Source of the DNA: Sphagnum magellanicum
Taxonomy: Eukaryota; Streptophyta; Sphagnopsida; Sphagnales; Sphagnaceae
Length of the DNA stretch: 64,000 nt
Direction: 5' to 3'
Assembly (NCBI GenBank): GCA_021904315.1
Contig: CM038914.1
Coordinates: 1,612,001-1,676,000 of the forward strand
Part shown: piece after piece, positions 54,641 through 64,000 of the stretch
How positions within the stretch are numbered: the stretch's first letter is position 1
Layout of the letters: every line of letters starts with the position of its first letter
Translations under genes and position numbers: made by a program
The notes under the pieces: model-generated
What the model was told of the DNA's origin: nothing
Databases searched by the model: none
The model's input: the letters and a program-made list of their open reading frames with translations, nothing else

Positions 54641-57544
54641 CCACTTTGAAGATAATTTAATAATGGGTGAAGGCACACTACGATGTAAACAATTTTAGGG
54701 AAAAATGGGACTACATATAGTGTAAAAATTAATAACACGTAAGATTTCACTCACTTTGAATTTTTTTAGAAATCACATGTAGTTATTTTGAGCTTCAAAC
54801 ATAAACCCATCAATATTCAATTGATTAGTAGTTGTATCATTGTGTACAAATACACCAATAATTTTATAAACATTGATTTAGTTCCCTATTTTACAACAAA
54901 TTACCATTTTTTATTAATTTTGAAAATCCATTTTTTTATGTCAAAGTAAAAACCGCATTTAGCCCATCTACATATTCAATGGAAGAACATTTTACAAATT
55001 TAAAATATCATAATTTTCATCATTGTTATAACATATTGTACTAACAAATGTTTTAAAACATCTGATATGAACTTCACTACTTGAAAATAAATTGAAAATT
55101 TTAGTGAAAAAGAATTTTTTTCATGGCAATTGTCTTTATTCTTGTGCAAAATTTCATGAATAAACTATCATTAAATCTAGTCTTTCATAATCCTTTTTTA
55201 CAATTTCAACATTGTGGCAAGGCTATTACGAAGTGAAAATGTACTTTAATAAATAATTAATTTGTTCATATTTGCTACAATTTCATGATACAATGATATA
55301 TTGGGATGTAAACTACCAATAATTGAAAATTTTAATCACAAAATGTTTCCAAACATCCACCATGATATTTCAAAGTTCCATAAGTATCGAAAATTATCAA
55401 ATTGTGACAATTTTTTGTTTACACTGTAGTGTGTTTTCACCCTAATGTAGGATCCGCATGAACATCCTTAGGTCCATTGGGGTCATCAATAACCTCAAGA
55501 TCCCAAGCATATTGTTTTTTGTTGGAATAATCATAGGCATTTTCATTGCCATGATGCATAAGAAAGCCAAGGCATACCATCCTAGCACCATTTCTTCATT
55601 GGTCTCCCCATGCCACCTGACTATAATACAATCTTGTTAACTTGTGCATGGGTTCCATTTAACCCATCTTCATCTTGATTAATAATCTTTGCATAGTTCC
55701 ATGAATGCCCATCATGCAAGCTTGTTAGTTAATTTGTTAGATTCCATTTCAAAAGTTTGTACACCTTATTACAAAACCTATCCCTATCCACCAAACATTC
55801 CACCCAAGTTCCAAGGGGGATGATTTACTTACATTGGAATGGATTATAGGCATTTTTAAAATGAAAATCCCATTGATCTAAAATGCATGGGGAACACCTT
55901 AATGTGATTCCACCATGCACTAACCTATTACATTGAACTCCACTCCTATCCACCTAGGACACCAAATATTCATTATTTTGGCCAAAATTATATGTATAAA
56001 TGGTTACCCATGGATTTGAGTAAAAATCTAAGAAAGTTAAATGAACTTTAGTTTAATGGACTTCAATGAATATTGAGGTGGCACAATTAGTAGTAAAGGA
56101 TGTGGATTTCAAGATGTCAATTCCATTAGAACCTTGGACACAATGATTAGGAACCACTTTGAACATGCAATAATGTTATATAAATTAAAAATAATGATTA
56201 TTATTGGTGTAATCATATAATGGTGAACAACTAATATGCCAATAAAAAATTTATTTTAAGTTGTCCAATGAACACATGAACTCCATTAGAGTGATTCACT
56301 AATAGAACTCAAAATCTTGTGAGAAACTAACATTACTTAACATAGGTACACTGGAAAATACACTACTAAAATGGGGTGTAATAACCACATGCATTTGAGG
56401 CATTTTATTCCCTTGATTTTCAACTTCATATCTTGATCATGGAAGAATAGTGTAGCCGATGTTTTACATGGAGTTACTATGGTGTTTAACAATTGTGATG
56501 ATGCACTGATTATCACCAAATTATTCCTTATAATCAATTAATCAATTTATGCACCCTAGTGGCACAAAAAGTAACATGTAAACATTTGAACAACCAATAA
56601 AAAAACCACCAAAAGTTTTAGCTAGTGGAATATGCCACTACATTTATGGGCAAGGGACCAAAACACTTTAAAACATCTAGAATTTTTTTTTAAAAAGTCG
56701 GCAAATAACCATGACACTAACTCCCATTGTCTTTGTTGAAACAACCCCATTCATACCAGTAGGTGCAATCTTGTAACTTTGTAAGTTGTTAAAGAACAAG
56801 AACTATGCATAAAATTACAAATGGAAATGATGCATTTTTCACCATTCGACTACTTATTGTTCTCCAAGATCCTTGCATGGCTTCTTAGATCCTAAATTCC
56901 ATAAACATCATACATGCCACACATTATCCATGACTTTCAAGTTAATTCAAACATGTTAAAATATATATTAAAGAATTGTTGACAAGTGTTGATCTAAACT
57001 AGGCTAAAATCCATTCTAGTTTCAAGAACCCATGCATATAAATCACAATCCTTGCAAAAATCGGTGCAACAAATAGACATTGGTGTTATCAACAAGCCAA
57101 ATAATTTAGTCAATCTTTTTTTTAAATTGTTGTTTTGAGATGATTTTTATGGTTTAGTTGGTTTTAAAAAATAAAATTACAACCCTTTATGTCATGCTCC
57201 TTCAACACACAAACAATTGGCTTAATCTAAACAATGAACATATGAACAAAATATATAGATCAACAAACCTATCAACACAAATTGGTACAAAAATTATGGT
57301 ATAGCTAATCCACAAATGCATGATTTTTAATCATAAAAAATTAATAATTTTTGAGAACAAAGTAATACCTCCATGATTTTGTTGAAAGCTTGAACAAAAG
57401 GGCTTAGCCCTTGGGAACCACTTTCTTGTTGTGCATGGAAGTTGTAAACCAAATGCAACCTTTCTTATCCATCCCTTGAAATGTTTCATTAATTTACAAC
57501 CAAAATGAAGTAACTTCAAAAAATGATCAAAGAAAAACAACAAA
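54641..57544. other. AT-rich stretch upstream of the integrase relic
   Basis: The remaining pol and gag of the gypsy element would be expected here on the minus strand. I could not recognise them. A segment at 55440-55640 reads on the minus strand like former coding sequence (YAWDLEVIDDPNGPKDVHAD) but has no family that I can name. Confidence 0.35.
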
Positions 57545-57966
57545 CATGGCATTAAAATATTGACTTCCTACAAATTTAGTAGAGGTTTGACCTTAGCATC
57601 TATTAGCTACTCCTAATTGAAGATTAAGCTCATGTTGGACATTGCACCAAATTGCACGACATTGATGTTTTAGTCAAAGACCACATATCATTTCAAAAAA
57701 ATAACATTAATGTTCAAATCCCATATGTAACATTAATTATAAGGAGTTCAGTTGTCATGGCATTAAAATATAGACTTCCTATGAACTTATTGGAGGTTTG
57801 ACCTTAACGTCTATTATCTACTCCTAATTGAAGACTAAGCTCATGTTGGACATTGCACCAAATTGCATGACATTGATGTTTTAGTCAAAGACCACATATC
57901 ATTTCGAAAAAATAACGTTAATGTTCAAATCCCATATCTAACATTAATTATAAGGAGTTCAGTTGT
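57545..57966. repeat. Tandem duplication of 211 bp
   Basis: Units 57545-57755 and 57756-57966 both begin CATGGCATTAAAATAT and end AAGGAGTTCAGTTGT. They differ at a modest number of scattered positions, so the duplication is older than the one at 22931. Confidence 0.9.
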
Positions 57967-58629
57967 CAAATGCATTTGTCGCCTCATTAAACATGGCAAT
58001 AATTTAGGTACATGGGCATCAACATGCACATATAGAGTAGCCCCCAAAACGGTGCAATGCAATTGCATTCAATTGCCAATTACTATGTCCCAAATTTGAT
58101 TTCTACAATCAACATGGGTTTAGTGTAATTAAATATGGCAATAAGTAAAGGATTAGCAATTTTTGTTAGAAGTACAAGACTAAGGTCCATGCTAATAACA
58201 ATACCACAACAACTTACCATCGTGAATGAGATTCTAATAACAATGTCAAAAAACATTCCAAAATCTACAAGTACCATGCATGGACCACAATGTATTGCAC
58301 AATCTCCATAATAATTTCATTAAATCCAACTCATAGCCTTGCCCCCAAATATAATGGTAATATGTTGCATTTAATTACCTTCTTGAACAAAACTACAATT
58401 GAAAGTTCTCATGGAATTGATAAAATACAACCAAATTTTAATTCCAAAATTCATATAACTTTCCACAAATCAAAAAAACTAAATTAAAACATGGCACTTG
58501 CTACTAAAACAAAGGTATTCCAAGCTTTACAAAATCTAATGCAAAACATAAACTCATTTTTTTTAATTACACCAAAATTTTTAAATGATTATTGATTTTC
58601 AAATCTTAAGGAATCCAAACCAAAAGTTA

Positions 58630-58778
58630 AAGCAAAAAAGCTTACAAATAATTTCATAACACAAAACACATGATAATATTCAATTACACAAAAATAAACA
58701 CCCAATGTTTTTCACAAAATTTTGAAGTCTCAAAAACCAAGAATGAAACTCCAAAGCACAAAATCAAAGTATTATCCA
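58630..58778 (+). repeat. Direct repeat, right copy, cut by the second hAT element
   Basis: Matches 51100-51255. Similarity stops at about 58778, just before CAATGTTGG, the proposed left end of the second hAT element. Confidence 0.5.
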
Positions 58779-59039
58779 ATGTTGGATAGATATTTTAAAA
58801 ATCCTAATATCCTTTACGGATCTATCCCTTGGGATATCAAGCTCCTTGATATTTGGGGGCTATGCTAGATATAAGGATTTTAATATCCGGCCCGAATATC
58901 ATATCTAAGCCTAGATCAAGATATCAAGTTAGTAATTAGGTTACATTAGTAATTAGGTTAGGTTATTAGGTTAGTAAATCATTAGGTTAAAAAAAAAATG
59001 TTGTAGTCACCACAACCTAACATCTTTGTTGGGATAGGA

Positions 59040-60000
59040 TAAAGAGGCAACAATTAACCTTTTTAATCCTCTTTCATTTTTTATTTATATTTTTTTCCTT
59101 TTTTTCCTTTTTCTTTTTCCCTCCCTTGCTTCTATTTTATTTATCTTTTTCTTGTTTTATGCTCGCATTCTGTTCGCCCCTTCCTTGCACTCTTGTAAGT
59201 TGTTGCAACATTTGATATAGGTTTCTTTTTTTCATTTCCTTTTTTAAAAAAAATGGTTTCTTGAAGTAAAATGTTTCTTTTTTTTACTTTTGTAGTTTTG
59301 CTTGTTTGGATGTAGGTTTAAAGTTTCAAAAACAAATACAAACCTCATTCTTCTTCCTTTGTATCTTTTTTGACATTATTATAAGACTTTTTTCTCTTTT
59401 GTTTGCTCTCTATTTTGTTTTTTTTTTTTTTTTTAATTTTTTTGTTTTATTGTATTTCGCTTTGTTTGTTTCATTTCTTTCCATTCCCTATATATATGTT
59501 TATGTTATGTTCCTATTTTCATTTTGTTATTTGTATGTGTGTGTGTTTTTTTTATTTCCTTCTCAATTTTGTTTCTATTTTTATGCATTTTTTGTTTTTT
59601 TTCCTTCTCAAAATTTTCTTGTTTCTTATGTTTAACATAGTAAAAAAAATGTTTCTTTTACTTTTGTGTTTTTGTTTGTTTGGATTTAGGTTTGAAGTCT
59701 AAAGAAAGAAGACAAACTTCATTACTTTTTGCGCATGGTTTTCTTTCATTAGTATAAGTTTTTTTCTCTTTTGTTACTCTCTATTTTTTTGTAATTTTTT
59801 TAAAGAAAATATTTTATTTTATTACCTTTTTTTGTTTCATTTTCTCCATTCCCTTTTTTATAAAAATGTTTCTATGTTTGTTTCATGTTTTAATTTTCTA
59901 TTTCTATTTTATATGTTTCCATTTATTTTATGTTTTTATGTGTTTACGTTTTTTTCCTTAATTGCTTTCTTGATTTTGTACATGTTTAATTTTTAAATTT
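59040..60000. repeat. T-rich tract
   Basis: Strong T bias on the plus strand with TTTTC and TTTATTT words. It creates Phe-rich open frames (59306-59702) that look like membrane proteins but are composition artefacts. Two loosely similar halves, about 59230-59430 and 59630-59800, share GTTTCTTT..ACTTTTG and GTTTGGAT.TAGGTTT.AAGT. Confidence 0.6.
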
Positions 60001-60269
60001 TTTAAATTTTCATTTTCTAAAATTTTATTTGGATTACAAGAGTAGAGGAGCTTTTAAATTTTTCACTCTTCACATTCCAAAGGATCATTTATGTTTTTCA
60101 TTTTTGGTTGATCATAGTCATTTTTTGATATGAGAAAAGTGAAAGTTGACTATTTGTGTTTTTTTATAAAAAATTTGTAACTACTTACATGCACACATTG
60201 TAAATTTTATGATTTTTTTTCAAACCTTTTGTAAACTTTGCTTTTATTTAGGTTTCTCTCCTTATTTTT

Positions 60270-62280
60270 TTAGAACATTGTGAAAAAAGAGAAAGTGGAA
60301 TGGAAAATGTACCATGTGAAGTATTCATGAATGAAGAAAAAATTGAAACAAACGTAATGGAAAAAGAAAATTCTAACTTACAAACCCAAGAGAATGTTGT
60401 CTTAGAAGATGAAATAGAAATAAAAAAATTGCAATCAGAAAAGTGAATGAATTAAAGGAAGAAATGGAGAGGCTACAATAGAAATGCACTTTGTTGATTT
60501 TTTTTGTGTGTGAATGTTAATAAAGAAATAGATAACAAATGTCATCAACTAATGAGATGTTTTCCTCTCTATCATGAACTTATTAAAACATGTCATAAAA
60601 GAACAAAACCAAGCAAATGTTTAATACTTTATTACAAGACAAATGGAATAACTTCCTTTGAAAAATCGTGTGGATGCAAAATCATGTTGTTTTATAAAAA
60701 AAAATTGAAAAAAAATATCAATAATTCTTTGAAAGGAAGTGTAGAGAGATAACCAACTAAAAAATGTCCAAACATATTTGGGCCATCAATATTTGATTTA
60801 TTTGTTGCCAAAAACCTTCAAGTAAATGTTGAACATGGGCAATGTTGAACAAAGATAGTTTTTAAAGGACCTTGGTCTACTAGTTGTAAAAAATACCTTA
60901 TCAATAAAGTTGTTGAAAATGTTTGGTTAAAGAGGTTTTGTATGCATTTATGTCCTTAAGTGTAGTTTCCATCCCAAAGAACTTTTCAAACAATGTTTTG
61001 TTGAGTTTGGTAGAGTAAACTAAACAAATGTATGTTTTACCCTTACTAAATGATTATACAACCATAACAACAAGCTTAGATCTTTGGGTGTCCAAAAGGG
61101 CACATGACATTTTTGCTTAAGTTGTTATTAGGTGTTGATTGGCAACCTAAACATGTCATTATTAAAAAAAATTAAGATAGTGAGATAATTGGGTAGGCTC
61201 TTACTAATAATTTGAATATATTATTTGATACATATGGTATGAGAACAAAATTGGCTTATGTTAAAGACGGGGGATTTAATTTCAACAATATGATTATTGT
61301 TTTAAAATTAGTTGTGAACTATGAAGCATTAGGAATTGAGGAAAATTATCAAAGAACTTGCTTTGGACATGCATTTTTTAAAGCATGCTAGTATGTGACT
61401 ATTGAATTTTTTTTTGCAAAGGCTTGAAACATGTTTCCATTAAATCTGCCTAGGTAAATTTGCAAAAGTGCATAGCATGGTTTAAGAAGTTTGGGAAAGA
61501 AAAGTAAAAATGGAATAAAACATCCATAAATTTTGGAATTCAACCTAGAAAGTTGAATACTTTAGAAGACAAAGTATTTTTTTCATTTTTCAGAATTTTT
61601 CCTATAATTTTTGAGTCAATTATATATCTAATTGTTTGATTTGATGAATTAAAATTTTGTTAGCAAAGTCATTTATTTCTAGAAGGTTTTGCACTTTCAC
61701 AAAATTATAACCTTGTTTTAAAATAGACAAAACATAGTTAGAATATTTGGTTAAATCCTTCTTCCCTTTACCAAGCATATTTCTAAAGTCTTGGTTGATT
61801 TCATTTCTCTAGTGGTCAATCTTTATTTTATGAAATAATCTAAGGGTCATTAGTTTTTGACTGATGCATTGTTTGTAGCCATAACCATGAGTTGTAAGTT
61901 AAAAGAAACCTTTTTAAAGATAACTTAATGGAAGAAGATGCTATATTTGGTGTTGAATTGGATTTGTTAAATTCCAACATGAAAAGAGAGGTATGTAATG
62001 TTTTGAATGTTTTTCTTTATTTTCTTAAAAAGTTTGATGAAAGAAAAGCTCATAATATGTTTACATTGATATTAAATTCAAAATATAATAACCTTAGAAT
62101 TTTTTTTACTTTGATTGGTAAGGAACTAAGAGTTGTTGTTGTTGAGGACTACAACAAGAAATCTCTCTTCCCTATGCTTTTGAAAACCCAACATTTTTTG
62201 CACCATTTGGCTATTTTGAATTTGTGGAAAAGAAAGCAAGTGATAAAGACTCTAACCTTCACATTTTTTAGATGACCTTA
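60270..62280 (+). pseudogene. hAT transposase relic with BED-type N-terminal remnant
   Basis: Read across frames, the order of a plant hAT transposase is visible. At 60600-60760 comes a degenerate BED-like region (GITSFEK...KCPNIFGPSIFDLF). At 61055-61160 come TSLDLWVSKRAHDIFA and VDWQPKHVII, the start of the catalytic core. At 61255-61400 comes KLAYVKDGGFNFNN, then YQRTCFGHAFFKAC. The open frame 61928-62275 carries ERKAHNMFTLILNSKY and KSLFPMLLK. Stops and frameshifts are frequent, so it is dead. The AHNM...L motif is shared with the relic at 32290, which places both in related lineages. Confidence 0.8.
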
Positions 62281-63940
62281 GAGACAAATGAAACCTCCAA
62301 AAAGTTGGTGAGGTGAGAGGTGGATCAATTCCAGAAACATTATGATATAAAGGACATTAAATGCCCTTTGGATTAATGGGCTCAGCATGAGCCCATGTTT
62401 TTTATAATTATTTTTTTGGCTTGCTAAATCTTGGGTATAATTTACATAATTTGGTTTTGGGTAAGATTGATAAGTTATTTATTATTCACTTCATAAAAAA
62501 CCCATGTGATCGAATTGTGGAACTTGTGCAACATCCATTCTGCACCTTGTTTCTTCAAATTGCTAAATTGGTTATTTAGACATGATGTTATTTAACCACA
62601 TGTTCTTCAACCTTTGTAACCTCACCTTCAATGCTATTATTGACAAAACTTACAAAAATTTATTACGATTGAAAATAAATTAATTTACAACTAGATCATT
62701 TGGAAACTCCATGTAAGTAAAGAGGGGAAGATCAGAAGCACAAAAAAAAAGTTTTAGAATTTTGGAAGGTATAGGGTTTAAGGAAGCCAAAGAAAAACCT
62801 TGATGAACTTATTATAGCCTATAGCCAAATGATGAGCTTGTTTAAGAATGGAGTTCAAGGTGAGATCATAAGCTTGTTAAGAATTGAGCTCAAGAAGGAA
62901 AACTTGACATCATTAGTCAAAATACAATATTTAGGGTCAAGGGAAAAAATTGCGAAGAATCCCAAAAATCCAAGTGAACTTGCTATAAACTACAATTTTT
63001 GCTTAATGGACTTATTTCAGCTTTTGCAATAATCAACAAAACATATGAGCACACATCACACACAAAAATTTGGATTTGAAATTCATTCAAAAATCAACTT
63101 TTGGAACAAACAAACACATAGCGCATAATTTTGAAAATAAAAAATCCATATTCAAATTAAGGCATTTGACGAAAAACGCTCGAAAATGAACAATGAATTT
63201 GGAAAAAACTTAAGTAGGGCAATGCAAAACAAAAAACTTGGAGACTTGTGTTTTTTTGGTGACCTTAAAAGAAAAACAACTTCAAAATACATAATCTCAA
63301 ACCTTAAAATTAAAAACACAAACATTTGAATTTTTTGTGATTGTTCATTTTCATTTGTTGGAATGTTGTTTGCAACTTGTAAGAAGATGGGCTCCAACAT
63401 TGATCATTTGTTGTTAGTCACCAACAAAATCATTGAACATCATCGCTTGTGCTCATTGATGTGACAGTCACCAATGGTGGATTCAACATTCATTAACATA
63501 ATCATGCAACCAAAAAGAGAGGTCACCTCCTGAATCTTGAATCTCTCAAATGAAGTTTGTTTCTCATCCTCCAAACTAAAAACTAAAACCCTAAACTTAT
63601 ACCCTTGCTTAACTATTAATCATGATTAAACTGGTTGTTTCAAAAGAAAAAGACCTTGTACTTTATCAAGTGTGAGGTATGGTTATGAAAGTGACCTGGT
63701 TATTACAAAAATACCCGTCTATGCATTTCTTTGTGAGTCGGTTACAATTATCATTATTAAAATTTTAAATATGTCAGGTATAGAAGCAAAGGCATGTTTA
63801 TGAATTTAAAAATAACTAAGGTTTTTGAAATAATTAAAAGTGGCAGTTATTTGGATTTGGATTAAAGAACCATAACCAGCTATTCTTTGATTCTAGAATA
63901 TTGAAAGAACTAGAACCAAGGGTTCTTGAAAATTCAAAGA
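62281..63940. other. 3' noncoding part of second hAT element or intergenic DNA
   Basis: The dimerisation domain expected after the transposase core was not recognised here. Open frames at 62829-63032 and 63152-63400 have no motif. Confidence 0.35.
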
Positions 63941-64000
63941 ATTGCACAACACTGGTTTATACATTGTTTCCAAACCTAAAATGAAGACCATATTTCAAAG

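Larger units (their letters stand above)
58779..63954 (+). mobile_element. Second hAT element, boundaries tentative
   Basis: The right end is clear: inverted it reads CAGTGTTGTGCAATTC, a good hAT terminus. The proposed left end CAATGTTGGATAG matches its first eight bases at seven positions. The flanks GTATTATC(C) and GTTTATAC are not identical, but both resemble GTTTATCC at the matching place in the uninterrupted repeat near 51246. The span is 5.18 kb, close to the 5.01 kb of the first hAT element, and it holds a hAT transposase relic. The left boundary is the weak point. Confidence 0.45.

Noticed and set aside
59306..59702. Phe-rich open frames that look like membrane proteins
   Set aside because: They result from the T-rich composition of the plus strand; two overlapping frames are both open and neither has a motif.

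Overview
The window is nuclear DNA of a land plant. It holds genes with many short introns, GT-AG splice sites, transit peptides typical of plants, and long AT-rich intergenic stretches made mostly of decayed mobile elements. A plastid-type glycolytic GAPDH (GAPCp) and the IRP1-like mitochondrial aconitase are both land-plant forms. Decayed Ty3/gypsy and hAT elements, poly-C runs and many diverged tandem repeats suggest a repeat-rich genome, perhaps a seedless plant or a gymnosperm. The species cannot be named from this sequence alone.

Layout. 145-2523 (+): the 3' seven exons of a taxilin-family coiled-coil gene that begins before the window. 2524-9692: no gene that I can support; short tandem duplications, a 1.2-kb CCTA-rich tract, a tRNA-like element and an in-frame 30-bp repeat. 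9693-9885 (-): first coding exon of the mitochondrial ATP synthase epsilon subunit, with a foldback element just upstream. 10060-13290: two foldback elements, a 51-bp minisatellite and a hairpin. 13755-18850 (-): plastid NAD-dependent GAPDH, 14 coding exons that join in frame to 432 residues. 18851-35811: repeat desert with a MITE-like element and a 5.0-kb degenerate hAT transposon that keeps an exact 8-bp target duplication. 35812-44812 (-): mitochondrial aconitase, 19 exons joining in frame to 1056 residues. 44813-64000: gene-free, with a broken Ty3/gypsy integrase, direct repeats around it, and a second broken hAT transposase.

The four genes are ordinary housekeeping genes. Aconitase (TCA cycle), ATP synthase epsilon (F1 rotor) and GAPCp (plastid glycolysis) all belong to energy metabolism, but I see no sign that they form a functional cluster. 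The intergenic DNA holds the unusual content: the hAT element with its target duplication and internal about 173-bp array, a possible second hAT nested in an older repeat, and two near-perfect foldbacks.

Exon joins were worked out by hand from splice motifs, reading frame and recalled family similarity. No database search was run.
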